Numbered from the stretch's first letter, positions 43,448-52,888 are shown. The stretch is 64,000 nt of DNA from Glutamicibacter protophormiae (GCF_014647495.1 NZ_BMPH01000007.1:62001-126000), one strand, 5' to 3'. Notes: generated by a model not told the origin, from the letters alone. Made by a program: numbers and translations.

Positions 43448-46400
43448 GTGACTACAGCGCTTTACCGCAGATATCGTCCCGATACCTTCGCCGATGTCAT
43501 CGGACAGGAGCACGTGACCGCTCCGCTGATGACCGCTCTGGAGAAAAACCGGGTCAATCACGCATACCTGTTCTCCGGCCCGCGCGGTTGCGGCAAGACC
43601 ACCTCGGCCCGCATCCTCGCACGCTGCCTGAACTGCGAGCAGGGCCCCACCCCGATCCCGTGCGGCACCTGCCCGAGCTGCGTAGAGCTGGCCAACGGCG
43701 GCCCCGGATCCCTGGATGTCATCGAAATCGACGCGGCCAGCCACGGCGGCGTGGAAGACGCCCGCGACCTGCGCGAACGCGCGACCTTCGCCCCAGCCCG
43801 CGACCGTTACAAGATCTTCATCATCGATGAGGCCCACATGGTCACCTCGGCAGGCTTCAACGCGCTGCTGAAGATCGTCGAAGAGCCGCCGGCGCACATC
43901 AAGTTCATCTTCGCGACGACCGAACCAGACAAGGTCATCGGCACCATTCGTTCGCGCACCCACCACTACCCGTTCCGCCTGGTACCGCCCGAAGCGCTGC
44001 TGGAATACCTCAAGGTGCTCTGCGACCGCGAAAACGTCGCGGTCGCCGACGGCGTGCTGCCACTGGTCATCCGCGCGGGCGCCGGCTCGGTCCGAGATAC
44101 CCTGTCGGTGCTCGACCAGCTCATGGCCGGTGCGCGCGAGGGGATCCTGGACTACGAAACCGCCATCGCGCTGCTGGGCTACACCCACTCCACGCTGCTG
44201 GACGAGGTCGTGCTCTCGCTGCACGAATCCGACGGTGCTGGACTGTTCAGCGCGATCGACCGCATCATCCAGACCGGTTTGGATCCGCGCCGTTTCGTCG
44301 AGGATCTGCTGGAGCGTTTCCGCGATCTGGTCATCGCCAAGGCAATGCCGGAGGGCTTGGAGAAGATCTTGCGCGCCGTTCCCGCCGACCAGCTCGAAGC
44401 ACTGCATCTGCAGGCAGGACTGGCCGGGGCCGGCGAACTGTCCCGCTGGGCCGATGTCACCAATCAGGCGCTGACCGACATGACCGGCGCAACCTCGCCG
44501 CGCCTGCATCTGGAGCTGCTGGCGGCGCGCCTGCTGCTTCCCGGTTCGCAGAATTCCGACAGCTCCTTCGCCGCACGACTGGACCGCTTGGAACGCCATG
44601 CGATGACCGGTGGGGCGCTGCCCGCGCTGGACGGCGACGATTCCGAGGCCGCCGCCCTCGCGATGGGCTCGGCACCGAACCCGGGGGCCGCGCGTCAGGG
44701 CGCCGCCGCCGTGCGCCAGGCGCTGGCCGCGGCCAAGGCCCGTCGCGACGGGGAGCCCGTTCCCGATGCTCCTGCCGAGGTCCAGGCCGAAGCCCAGCCA
44801 GCACCGGTTCAACAAACCGACATGCAGCAGGCTCCGGTACAGCCTGCGCCGGCCCCGCAGGTCCAGCATGCCCAGCCGGCCCAGCCGCAGCAGGAAGCCC
44901 CGGCGTCTCATGCACCGGCCCAGCCGCAGCCCGTCGCGCAGCAGGCGACCCAGGCTCCTGCGCCGGCAGCGGATGACATCAACGCTCCACTGGACCCGGG
45001 AGCGGCAGCCTCGCTGAACTCGGGAGCGGATGCCGATTGGGGTGCCACGTGGGGGCCGAAGGAAGACCGCCACCCGGTCACCACCGAAATCCAGCCTGGC
45101 CCGAGCGTTCCCGCCGAGCGCCCCGACGGCGTTGCACCATTCAGTCTGGTGCCGGATCCGGCCAGCGGCGAGGACCTGTCCTTCGGGACCGGTGTCTCCA
45201 TCGACGACGTCAAGCAGAACCCTGCGATGGCTGAGTTCGCGCGCCGTGCGGCCGAAAACCGCGCCCAGCAGAGCCACGCGCCGCAGCAGCAGGCAGCCCA
45301 GGTCCCGCCAATCCAGCCGGACTCCGAGGCCCAGCAGCGCGCCGCCTACGAACAGGCCCAGCAGCAGGTGCAGAACCCGGTTCAGCCAAGCCATGCACCG
45401 CAGCAACCCCAGCAGCAGCAGGCAGCCCAGGTCCCGCCAATCCAGCCGGACTCCGAGGCCCAGCAGCGCGCCGCCTACGAACAGGCGCAGCACGAAGCAG
45501 CACAGCGCGCAGCTCAGGAACAGGCCGCCCGCGAACAGGCCCAGCGTGAAGCAGCCCAGCGCGCGGCTCAGGAACAAGCCGCCCGCGAACAAGCCCAGCG
45601 GGAGCAAGCCCAGCGGGAAGCTGCAGAGCGCGAAGCGGCGCAACGCCAGCAGGCACAGGCGGCCCAGCAGCAGAACCAGTACCAGCAGCAACAGCAGGCT
45701 CCTCAGCAGCCTCAGCCGCAGGGAAACCAGCCAGCTGCCGCTGCCGGCGGAGGTTCTCCGGTCGCCAAGTTCCAGCAGGCATGGCCCCAGATTCTGGAAC
45801 AGCTGCAGTCCAGCTCGCGCGTGCTGCACTCCATGGTCTCGAACTACGGATCGGTGGCTGGATTCGACGGCCGCACGCTGACGCTGGCCTTCAGCAATTC
45901 CGGCCCGATCGTCAACCTGAGAAACCGGCCGGATATGATGCAGAAGCTCACCGGCGTGCTTTCGCAGGTGGCCGGAGGGCCGATCGAGGTTGTCATCACC
46001 GAAGGCGGCTCGAACCCCGCAGGCGGTGGTTCCCCAAAAGGTGAGCGCCGGCCGATCCCGGCGCCAACCCCAGCACCAACCAAGTTCACCAAGGCTGACA
46101 CCGCTGGGGTAGGTCCGCGCCCCGCGAAGCCTGCGCCGGCTCGGCCTGAGCCTGCTGCCGCCCCGGCGCCGCGCCAGGCCCCGGCCCCGACGGCGCCGAC
46201 GGCTCCGACGGCCCCGGCCGCCGCGCCCGCGCGCGACAACGGCTACATGTCCAGCTACGACGATGTGCCCCCGCCCTACGACGAACCGTACATGGACGAG
46301 CCGCCGTTCCCGGACGACGGCGCCTTCGGCGACCCCTACGCGGCACCGGCTCCGGCGCAAGCGCCGGCCCAGCCAGCGGCTCCGACCGCGCAGCCGAACC

Positions 46401-47194
46401 GTGCTCCGCAGGTGCAACCGGTCCAGTCAGTCCCGCAGGAAGCGCCTGCCGCCCAGGCCCCGGTGGCCCCGGACGCGCAGCGCAGCAGCGCTCCGCGTCC
46501 TTTCGACGGCCCTCCGGTGGCTCCGCGTCCGCGCATGACCGCCGGGATGAGCGCCCGCCAGGCCGAGCCCCCGGGCTTCACGATCGACCGCCCGGTATCA
46601 TCGACGCCGCTGCGCCCGGGCAGCACGACGGAGTCCTTCGAGCCGGCGGCCATCGCCCGCGACCCCGAACCGCAGGCCCCGGCTCCGTTGCCGGAACAGC
46701 CCCATGCTCCTGCGCAGCAGGCTCCGGTCCAGCAGGCTCCGGTCCGTCAAGCCGCACCAGCGCCGGTCGCCCCGGCACCGCACAGCGCGCCGCAACCGTC
46801 CCGGCCGGTCCAGCAGCCGCAGGCCCCGGCCCGGGAAACCGCGCCGTCCTGGGGCGCCCCGGATCCCGTCGCGCCGTCCGCGAGCGTTCCGACGGCCCCG
46901 ACCCCGAACGCCGGCACCGGGCGCATGAGCCGCTACCAGCAGCTGATGAACCAGGCCAAGGACGCAGCTCCGGCCGCCGGGCCGGTGCAGTCCGCCAGCA
47001 GTTGGGGAGGCATCCCGCTGCCTCCGGAGCCGCCGATGGATGATCCGGCGGAGTTCATCCCGAGCGACGACGACATCGAGGTGGAGGACTCCGCCTTGAT
47101 CGGTGTCCCGGCGGTCGAGCGGCTGCTCGGCGGCATGGTCATCGAGCAGCGCGACGTGAATGGCAACATCGTGGAAATCAAGCGCAGCCTGTGA
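43448..47194 (+). CDS. dnaX: DNA polymerase III subunits gamma/tau, with greatly extended low-complexity region
   Basis: This 1248-residue clamp-loader ATPase is about twice the usual length. The N-terminal domain (1-370) has the opening LYRRYRPDTFADVIGQEHV, Walker A GPRGCGKTTSARIL, the zinc site CLNCEQGP-CGTCPSC and DEAHMVT. Residues about 400-760 and 860-1180 are Ala/Gln/Pro-rich and probably disordered. A conserved middle segment (FQQAWPQILEQLQSSSRVLH, about 775-860) resembles the gamma/tau C-terminal domain. The Gln-rich part contains a 129-bp in-frame duplication. GTG start, 9 nt after gluQ. No programmed frameshift site was sought beyond the eye. Confidence 0.93.
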   Translation: MTTALYRRYRPDTFADVIGQEHVTAPLMTALEKNRVNHAYLFSGPRGCGKTTSARILARCLNCEQGPTPIPCGTCPSCVELANGGPGSLDVIEIDAASHGGVEDARDLRERATFAPARDRYKIFIIDEAHMVTSAGFNALLKIVEEPPAHIKFIFATTEPDKVIGTIRSRTHHYPFRLVPPEALLEYLKVLCDRENVAVADGVLPLVIRAGAGSVRDTLSVLDQLMAGAREGILDYETAIALLGYTHSTLLDEVVLSLHESDGAGLFSAIDRIIQTGLDPRRFVEDLLERFRDLVIAKAMPEGLEKILRAVPADQLEALHLQAGLAGAGELSRWADVTNQALTDMTGATSPRLHLELLAARLLLPGSQNSDSSFAARLDRLERHAMTGGALPALDGDDSEAAALAMGSAPNPGAARQGAAAVRQALAAAKARRDGEPVPDAPAEVQAEAQPAPVQQTDMQQAPVQPAPAPQVQHAQPAQPQQEAPASHAPAQPQPVAQQATQAPAPAADDINAPLDPGAAASLNSGADADWGATWGPKEDRHPVTTEIQPGPSVPAERPDGVAPFSLVPDPASGEDLSFGTGVSIDDVKQNPAMAEFARRAAENRAQQSHAPQQQAAQVPPIQPDSEAQQRAAYEQAQQQVQNPVQPSHAPQQPQQQQAAQVPPIQPDSEAQQRAAYEQAQHEAAQRAAQEQAAREQAQREAAQRAAQEQAAREQAQREQAQREAAEREAAQRQQAQAAQQQNQYQQQQQAPQQPQPQGNQPAAAAGGGSPVAKFQQAWPQILEQLQSSSRVLHSMVSNYGSVAGFDGRTLTLAFSNSGPIVNLRNRPDMMQKLTGVLSQVAGGPIEVVITEGGSNPAGGGSPKGERRPIPAPTPAPTKFTKADTAGVGPRPAKPAPARPEPAAAPAPRQAPAPTAPTAPTAPAAAPARDNGYMSSYDDVPPPYDEPYMDEPPFPDDGAFGDPYAAPAPAQAPAQPAAPTAQPNRAPQVQPVQSVPQEAPAAQAPVAPDAQRSSAPRPFDGPPVAPRPRMTAGMSARQAEPPGFTIDRPVSSTPLRPGSTTESFEPAAIARDPEPQAPAPLPEQPHAPAQQAPVQQAPVRQAAPAPVAPAPHSAPQPSRPVQQPQAPARETAPSWGAPDPVAPSASVPTAPTPNAGTGRMSRYQQLMNQAKDAAPAAGPVQSASSWGGIPLPPEPPMDDPAEFIPSDDDIEVEDSALIGVPAVERLLGGMVIEQRDVNGNIVEIKRSL
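45284..45486 (+). repeat. 74-bp direct repeat inside dnaX
   Basis: Positions 45284-45357 and 45413-45486 are identical 74-bp copies, 129 bp (43 codons) apart, so the duplication is in frame. It encodes the repeated stretch QVPPIQPDSEAQQRAAYEQA. Identity at the nucleotide level points to a recent event. Shorter degenerate repeats (AAQEQAAREQAQRE) follow immediately. Confidence 0.9.
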
Positions 47195-47325
47195 CCGATC
47201 CGGCAGCCATACAGAGTGTCGGAGTGAGACACTAGTGTGTATGTTGGCGGGGTGCGCAGAGCTCCCCGCAGCTGGCCTTCGGGCCGCGCAAGACATAATC
47301 CTGCAAGCGACGAAAGAAGGCGCAC

Positions 47326-48096
47326 GTGTACGAAGGTGCTGTACAGGAACTGATCGATGAGCTCGGTCGGCTGCCTGGCATCGGCCCGAAATCGGCGCAG
47401 CGCATCGCTTTCCACATCCTCGATGCCGATGCCGAAGACATGACCCGCCTGGCCGCTTCGATCCAGTTGGTCAAGGAGAAGGTGAAGTTCTGCGAGATCT
47501 GCTTCAACATCTCGGAGCAGGACACCTGCGCGATCTGCCGCGATGAGCGGCGTGAAGGCTCGATGATCTGCATCGTCGAGGAGTCCAAGGACGTCCTGGC
47601 GATCGAACGCACCCGGGCCTTCGGCGGTCGCTACCATGTGCTGGGCGGATCCATCAATCCACTGGCCGGGGTTGGCCCCGAGCAGTTGCACATCCGCGAG
47701 CTGGTCACCCGCCTGGCCGACGACTCGATCACCGAGCTGATCCTGGCCACGGATCCGAATCTCGAGGGCGAGGCCACCGCGGTGTATCTGGTGCGCGCGT
47801 TGGCTCCGCTGGGCATCAAGATCACCCGCCTGGCCTCCGGGCTTCCGGTGGGCGGCGATTTGGAGTACGCCGACGAGGTCACCTTGGCGCGCGCCTTCGA
47901 GGGACGCCGGGTTGCAGGACGGGCGGCGGCCCCGCAGGTTGCACCGCAGTTGCCGGCTCCCGAGCCCCGGACCGAAGTCCCCGCACGCGGCAAGCCCGAG
48001 GCCGGGGAGTCGACGTCCGACCATCCGGTTGATGCGCAAACCCAGCAGCGATTCGTCGTTCCGGAAATGGACGACCACCGCAGCGCGACCCGCTGA
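47326..48096 (+). CDS. recR: Recombination protein RecR with C-terminal extension
   Basis: The product is the RecFOR-pathway DNA-binding protein. Helix-hairpin-helix [20 protein letters not shown] is at residues 8-27. The zinc finger [18 protein letters not shown] spans residues 57-74. The TOPRIM domain has [12 protein letters not shown] and [17 protein letters not shown]. RecR is normally about 200 residues; here 256, with about 55 extra Pro/Ala-rich residues at the C terminus, probably disordered. GTG start at 47326. The 131-bp gap after dnaX holds no ybaB-type gene. Confidence 0.95.
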   Translation: MYEGAVQELIDELGRLPGIGPKSAQRIAFHILDADAEDMTRLAASIQLVKEKVKFCEICFNISEQDTCAICRDERREGSMICIVEESKDVLAIERTRAFGGRYHVLGGSINPLAGVGPEQLHIRELVTRLADDSITELILATDPNLEGEATAVYLVRALAPLGIKITRLASGLPVGGDLEYADEVTLARAFEGRRVAGRAAAPQVAPQLPAPEPRTEVPARGKPEAGESTSDHPVDAQTQQRFVVPEMDDHRSATR

Positions 48097-48202
48097 TCAC
48101 GGAATATCCGCAGAATCCCACCTCGCCGACCACGCCCAACGCGCTGCCGGCGGGGTGTTTTTTATTCCCGACGCAGCCCTTTTGTGGAGCACCGCACATA
48201 TG

Positions 48203-48246
48203 GTTGATGATCGTCAACTAATCATTTATAGTTGACTGGAATCAAC
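48203..48246 (+). promoter_or_regulatory. Promoter of the MFS-marR operon with two identical-layout operators
   Basis: GTTGA-N6-TCAAC occurs twice, at 48203-48218 and 48231-48246, with centres 28 bp apart. The promoter TTGATG (48204-48209), 17-bp spacer, TATAGT (48227-48232) is covered by both. This is the expected design for repression by the MarR protein encoded two genes downstream. Confidence 0.75.
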
Positions 48247-48272
48247 CTTCTTCTTTCTTCTTTGGAGCGCTA

Positions 48273-49991
48273 ATGACCGCAACCGCACCGGTCGCACAGC
48301 CCAAGATGAGCCACCGTGAAATCATGCAGGCCCTGACGGGCCTGCTGATGGGCATGTTTGTCTCCATCCTGGCTGGCACCGTCGTTTCCAGTTCCCTACC
48401 TGTGATCGTTTCCGATCTGGACGGCGGCCAGACCGCCTTCACGTGGGTCGTCACCGCCACGCTGCTGGCGACCACCATCTCCACCCCGATCTGGGGAAAG
48501 CTCGCAGACCTCGGCAACCGCAAGCTGCTGCTGCAGCTGGCACTGGCCATGTTCGTGCTGGCCTCGGCCGCCGCGGGCTTCGCGCAGAACACCGAATTCC
48601 TGATCGCCATGCGCGTCGTCCAGGGCTTGGCCGGCGGCGGCATGGGCGCGCTGAGCCAGATCGTCATGGCCGACATCCTCTCCCCGCGTGAACGCGGCAA
48701 GTACATGGGCCTGTTCGGCGCCGTCATGGCCGTGGGCACCGTAGGCGGACCGCTGATCGGCGGTTTCATCACCGACACCATCAACTGGCGCTGGAACTTT
48801 TTCGTGGCGCTGCCGTTCGCCGTGGTCGCGATCCTGCTGATCCAGCGCACCCTGCACCTTCCGGCCTTAGCCAAGCGCAAGGTCACGATCGACTATCTGG
48901 GCATCATGCTGCTGTCCTCGGGTGTAGCCCTGCTGCTGATCTGGCTGTCCATGGGCGGTTCGCAGTTCGACTGGAATTCCTCCACCAGCTACCTGATGGT
49001 CGGCGGTTCCGTGGCCCTGCTGTCACTGTTCGTGCTCACCGAGTTCAAGGCGCCCGAACCGCTGCTGAACCTGCAGCTGTTCAAGAACCGCACCTTCACC
49101 TTCGCGGTCATCGCTTCGCTGGCCGTCGGCGTCTCGATGTTCGGCACCTCGGTGTTCCTCAGCCAGTACATGATCATGGCCCGCGGCGCGACCGCCACCC
49201 AGGCCGGCTTGATGACCTTCCCGATGATGGCAGGCCTGCTGGTGATCTCCACCATTGCCGGCGCGCTGATCACACGCTTCGGCAAGTGGAAGGCCTTCGT
49301 GGTCACCGGCTCGATCCTGCAGGTCATCGGCCTGTTCCTGCTGGGAACCATCCACTACGACACCGACTTCGTCCTGGTGGGCGTGTACATGTTCATCCTG
49401 GGCGCCGGCGTCGGCCTGGTCATGCAGAACATGGTCCTGGTGGTGCAGAACGCCGTTCCCGTCAAGGAACTCGGAGTGGCTTCCTCAGCCGTGAACTTCT
49501 TCCGCACCCTGGGCGGCACCGCCGGCACCGCCGGACTCGGCGCCCTGCTGGCGATCAACATTCCGAACATGATCGCCGACCGGCAGTCGGACCTGGCCAA
49601 GGCGATGGCCGCACTGGGCGACAAGGCCGCAGAGGTCTCCGCGCAGCTGGCCTCCGGCAGCCTGCCGACCATCTCCACGCTGCCCGAGCCGGTGCGCGTG
49701 ATCTTCGAATCCGTCTACGGCGACGGCGTCGCGGCGCTGTTCGCGGTGGCTGCCCCGATCTCGCTGATCACCGTCGTGGCAGTGTGCCTGCTGCCGAACC
49801 AGAAGCTGCGCACGCAGACCGCCGTTGAACGCCACCAGGAAGGCGAGGGCCAGGCCCCGGCTCCGGCTCCCGTCGTGGAAAACTCCGAAGGCCTTGAGGT
49901 GCGGCGCGCCGAAGGCACCGTGCTCACCGAGGCTCCGGCCATCCATGAAGGCGACAACGAGAAGAAGCCCGGCTCCCCCGCCGGGGCGTAG
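48273..49991 (+). CDS. Multidrug MFS exporter (DHA2, 14-span EmrB/QacA type)
   Basis: The product is a 572-residue transporter with about 14 hydrophobic spans. Motif A-like WGKLADLGNRKLLLQLAL lies in the second loop. Motif C-like MAVGTVGGPLIGGFITDT in span 5 is characteristic of drug:proton antiporters. The long loop around residues 440-480 (MAALGDKAAEVSAQLASG) and a hydrophilic C-terminal tail of about 55 residues are typical of the DHA2 family. The start has GGAG upstream. The marR gene follows 8 nt after the stop, and paired operators lie in the promoter, so export is probably induced by its substrates. Confidence 0.9.
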   Translation: MTATAPVAQPKMSHREIMQALTGLLMGMFVSILAGTVVSSSLPVIVSDLDGGQTAFTWVVTATLLATTISTPIWGKLADLGNRKLLLQLALAMFVLASAAAGFAQNTEFLIAMRVVQGLAGGGMGALSQIVMADILSPRERGKYMGLFGAVMAVGTVGGPLIGGFITDTINWRWNFFVALPFAVVAILLIQRTLHLPALAKRKVTIDYLGIMLLSSGVALLLIWLSMGGSQFDWNSSTSYLMVGGSVALLSLFVLTEFKAPEPLLNLQLFKNRTFTFAVIASLAVGVSMFGTSVFLSQYMIMARGATATQAGLMTFPMMAGLLVISTIAGALITRFGKWKAFVVTGSILQVIGLFLLGTIHYDTDFVLVGVYMFILGAGVGLVMQNMVLVVQNAVPVKELGVASSAVNFFRTLGGTAGTAGLGALLAINIPNMIADRQSDLAKAMAALGDKAAEVSAQLASGSLPTISTLPEPVRVIFESVYGDGVAALFAVAAPISLITVVAVCLLPNQKLRTQTAVERHQEGEGQAPAPAPVVENSEGLEVRRAEGTVLTEAPAIHEGDNEKKPGSPAGA

Positions 49992-49999
49992 GGAGCGCC

Positions 50000-50476
50000 A
50001 TGGAAACCGCGAGCAACGAGGCCGCAACCAGGGGCACCGAGCGTGCCGAGCTCTACGAAGCCGCCGAGCAGCAGCTGCTGGACTTCGTTGCGGTGATTTC
50101 CCGCACCAAGCGGGAGGTCGCCGCGCGCATGGAGCACCGGCTGACCCCGGCCGCGCTGCCAGTGCTCGGGCTGATCATGCGCTCCAAGCGCATCTCGCAG
50201 TCCGAGATCTGCGACCGGCTTCTGATCGACAAGGCGGCGCTCTCGCGCATGGTCGCCAAGCTCGAGGAACTCGGCCTAGTCACCCGCGAAGTGGACCCGG
50301 AGGATCGCCGGGTCTCGCAGCTGCTGCCCACCGATCTGGCGGTAACCCGGTGGCGCGAGTGGCTGCACAGCTGGCGAATGGATCTCAGGGCGCGGATGGA
50401 GCAGTGGAGCGATGGCGATCTTGGCGCGCTGACTTCATTGATCGGCCGCCTGAACTTGGACATCGCCTGCCCCTAG
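50000..50476 (+). CDS. MarR-family transcriptional regulator
   Basis: This 158-residue winged-helix regulator has the recognition region RISQSEICDRLLIDKAALSR, then the wing VTREVDPEDRRVSQLLPT (DxRR motif). Dimerisation helices flank it. GGGAG lies 4 nt before the ATG. It is the second gene of an operon with the MFS exporter and probably represses it through the two GTTGA-N6-TCAAC sites. The inducing compound is unknown. Confidence 0.9.
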   Translation: METASNEAATRGTERAELYEAAEQQLLDFVAVISRTKREVAARMEHRLTPAALPVLGLIMRSKRISQSEICDRLLIDKAALSRMVAKLEELGLVTREVDPEDRRVSQLLPTDLAVTRWREWLHSWRMDLRARMEQWSDGDLGALTSLIGRLNLDIACP

Positions 50477-50544
50477 CTTGCGGGCGCCGCCAAGGCTGCC
50501 GCGGGCTTCGCCAAACTGTCGGAGTCCGCGGCTATCGTCGTTTT

Positions 50545-50739
50545 ATGGATTCGCAAACGAAAATCGAAGCCGCCACGGGAACTTCCTGGGGCGAATGGGC
50601 CGGCATGCTGGACGCGATCGATGCAGACTGCCTTCCCTACGGGGAACAGGTGGAGCTGCTCGCCCGAACACTGGATGTCCCGGAAAACGAACGCCTGGCA
50701 CTGGCACGCTCCATCGTGCGCGCCTACCGCAAGAAATAG
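50545..50739 (+). CDS. Small DUF4287-like protein
   Basis: The product is a 64-residue protein (MDSQTKIEAATGTSWGEWAG). The pattern TGxxWxEW followed by a helix pair (YGEQVELLARTLDVPENERL) resembles DUF4287, a small domain of unknown function. TATCGT lies 6 nt before the ATG, indicating a leaderless mRNA. The next gene carries the same motif at its N terminus. Confidence 0.72.
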   Translation: MDSQTKIEAATGTSWGEWAGMLDAIDADCLPYGEQVELLARTLDVPENERLALARSIVRAYRKK

Positions 50740-50786
50740 CACTTCCCCAACTGGATGGCACGGTGCATTCAGGCTAGATTTCAAGC

Positions 50787-51338
50787 ATGTCAACACGAAG
50801 CAGCAACACCGAGGCAATCGCCAATGCGACCGGACGGCCGTGGAGCCAATGGACGAAGGCCCTGCACGAGGCTTCGGCCGCCGAACTGGCCCACCAGCAG
50901 ATTGCCCGGCTGGCCGCCGCACTCATGCCCCGGGACCTGGCGAACCCCCAGTGGTGGGCGCAGGGTGTCGCGGTAGCCTTCGAACAGGAAATCGGCCGCC
51001 GCCTTCCCGGTCAGGCCCAGGATGGAACATTCCAGGGATCGACCACCGCGACGCTTCCGACGACGCTGGACGGCGCTCTGGAGCGCTGGCTGCGGGCGGT
51101 GTCCGGCCTGGCGGAATTCAACGGGCAGACGCTGACCGCGGACCCCGCGATCAGTTCCAGCGAACGCTGGCGCTATTGGCGCGCGAGCTTCAGCGACGGC
51201 ACCAAGACCCAGGTGGACATTGGTCTCAAGGGCGAAAAAGCCGTCGTTGCCGTAAACGTTACTAAGGCTGGGAGTCCAGAGATGGTGTCGGAGTGGAAGT
51301 CCTTTTGGCGACAAATTTTGGCTCGCACCAAGGAATAA
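50787..51338 (+). CDS. DUF4287-like N-terminal motif fused to an SRPBCC-like domain
   Basis: This 183-residue protein has the motif ATGRPWSQWTKALHEASAAE near the start, like the previous gene. The segment WWAQGVAVAFEQEIGRRLPG follows, and then a beta-rich C-terminal domain (SSERWRYWRASFSDGTKTQV, VAVNVTKAGSPEMVSEWKSF) that resembles the AHSA1/SRPBCC fold. Function is unknown. TAGATT lies 6 nt before the ATG, so the mRNA is probably leaderless. The 207-bp gap to lysC shows no further gene. Confidence 0.78.
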   Translation: MSTRSSNTEAIANATGRPWSQWTKALHEASAAELAHQQIARLAAALMPRDLANPQWWAQGVAVAFEQEIGRRLPGQAQDGTFQGSTTATLPTTLDGALERWLRAVSGLAEFNGQTLTADPAISSSERWRYWRASFSDGTKTQVDIGLKGEKAVVAVNVTKAGSPEMVSEWKSFWRQILARTKE

Positions 51339-51545
51339 GGCGCGATAATAGGCACATTCACCGGCGCTCTCTAGGCAATATGACCAACCGTTAACGTCAC
51401 AAGTAGGTCATGATCGAGCGAAGCTGTCACAATATTTATCTGGTAGATGTCTCGCGCGGCATGATCCTGTACCCGCCAACCACGGTGTCGGCGGCGCTTC
51501 GGGAGGCGCGCGAGCCACAGCTTTCAACAGGTGGAGTGAGTGCCC

Positions 51546-52832
51546 ATGGGCCTAATTGTGCAAAAGTTTGGCGGTTCGTCCGTATCGGATGCCGAAGGCA
51601 TCAAACGCGTCGCGCGCCGAATTATTGACACCAAGAACCAGGGCCACGAGGTGGTTGTGGTGGTTTCCGCCATGGGCGACACCACCGACGACCTGCTGGA
51701 CCTTGCCGGCCAGCTGACCGACGAGGCTCCCGCCCGCGAGATGGACATGCTCCTGTCCGCAGGTGAACGCATCTCCATGTCCCTGCTGGCCATGGCGATC
51801 GACCAGTTCGGCGAACGCGCCGCTTCCTTCACCGGCTCCCAGGCCGGCCTGATCACCGACTCGACCCACGGCAAGGCCCGCATCATGGAGGTCTCGCCGC
51901 AGCGCGTGCGCCGCGCCATCGACCGCGGCTTCATCGCCATCGTCGCCGGCTTCCAGGGCATGAGCAAGGAATCCAAGAACATCACCACGATGGGCCGCGG
52001 CGGCTCCGACACCACCGCGGTGGCGCTGGCCGCAGCGCTCGGCGCCGACGTCTGCGAGATCTACACCGACGTTGACGGCATCTACACTGCCGACCCGCGC
52101 GTGGTCCCGTCCGCGACCAAGATCGAGAAGATCACCAGCGAGGAAATGCTGGAAATGGCGGCCAGCGGATCCAAGATCCTGCACCTGCGTTGCGTGGAAT
52201 ACGCGCGCCGCTTCGGAGTGCCGCTGCATGTGCGCTCCTCCTTCAGCACCAACGAGGGCACCTGGGTGCTCCCGGACCCCAACGACAAGATCAAGATTCA
52301 AGAGGGAGAACCCTTGGAACAGCCAATCATCTCCGGTGTTGCCCACGACCATTCCGAGGCGAAGGTCACCGTCATCGGCGTCCCCGACATCCCGGGCAAG
52401 GCAGCACAGATCTTCGGCGTGATCGCCGCGGCCCAGGCCAACATCGACATGATCGTGCAGAACATCTCGACCCGCGGCTCGGGCAAGACCGACATCTCCT
52501 TCACCCTGCCGATGACCGAGACCAAGCATGTGCTGGACGCGCTGAACACCGCCAAGGGCGAGATCGGCTTCGAGGACATCGAGCACAATGACGAGGTCGG
52601 CAAGCTGTCGCTGATCGGCGCCGGCATGCGCTCGAACCCGGGCGTCTCCTTCACCTTCTTCGAGGCCCTGCACCAGGCCGGCGTGAACGTGGACATGATC
52701 TCCACCTCCGAGATCCGCATCTCCGTGGTGACCGATGCTGACAAGCTCAACGACGCGGTCCGCGCCATCCACACCGCGTTCAACCTGGACACCGAGGTGG
52801 AAGCCACCGTGTACGGCGGCACCGGCCGCTAG
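51546..52832 (+). CDS. lysC: Aspartate kinase
   Basis: This 428-residue enzyme phosphorylates aspartate, the first step to lysine, threonine, methionine and diaminopimelate. The N-terminal kinase signature is [35 protein letters not shown] near residue 140 and [13 protein letters not shown] follow. Two ACT domains occupy the C-terminal 170 residues ([40 protein letters not shown]). The ATG at 51546 has GTGGAG 9 nt upstream; an in-frame GTG at 51540 is possible. An asd gene, usually next, is not here. An internal start for a beta subunit is listed separately. Confidence 0.95.
   Translation: MGLIVQKFGGSSVSDAEGIKRVARRIIDTKNQGHEVVVVVSAMGDTTDDLLDLAGQLTDEAPAREMDMLLSAGERISMSLLAMAIDQFGERAASFTGSQAGLITDSTHGKARIMEVSPQRVRRAIDRGFIAIVAGFQGMSKESKNITTMGRGGSDTTAVALAAALGADVCEIYTDVDGIYTADPRVVPSATKIEKITSEEMLEMAASGSKILHLRCVEYARRFGVPLHVRSSFSTNEGTWVLPDPNDKIKIQEGEPLEQPIISGVAHDHSEAKVTVIGVPDIPGKAAQIFGVIAAAQANIDMIVQNISTRGSGKTDISFTLPMTETKHVLDALNTAKGEIGFEDIEHNDEVGKLSLIGAGMRSNPGVSFTFFEALHQAGVNVDMISTSEIRISVVTDADKLNDAVRAIHTAFNLDTEVEATVYGGTGR
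52314..52832 (+). CDS. lysC: Aspartate kinase beta subunit (internal in-frame start)
   Basis: A TTG at 52314, in the lysC frame, has GAGGGAG 5 nt upstream. It would start [20 protein letters not shown] and give 172 residues made of the two ACT regulatory domains. In Corynebacterium the beta subunit of aspartate kinase comes from an equivalent internal start and has the same length. This supports an alpha2beta2 enzyme with feedback control. The internal product itself is inferred. Confidence 0.7.
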   Translation: MEQPIISGVAHDHSEAKVTVIGVPDIPGKAAQIFGVIAAAQANIDMIVQNISTRGSGKTDISFTLPMTETKHVLDALNTAKGEIGFEDIEHNDEVGKLSLIGAGMRSNPGVSFTFFEALHQAGVNVDMISTSEIRISVVTDADKLNDAVRAIHTAFNLDTEVEATVYGGTGR

Positions 52833-52854
52833 GCGAACCTTCCACTTGATCCGC

Positions 52855-52888
52855 CAGGCGGCCAGGCACTTCGGTGCCCGGCCGCCTG
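52855..52888 (+). terminator. Hairpin terminator after lysC
   Basis: CAGGCGGCC-A-GGCAC pairs with GTGCC-C-GGCCGCCTG around TTCG (14 bp plus one mismatch). There is no T tract. Confidence 0.7.

Noticed and set aside
43301-46417. 1038-residue open frame on the minus strand
   Set aside because: It is antisense to dnaX with Arg/Gly/Leu-rich, non-protein-like composition.
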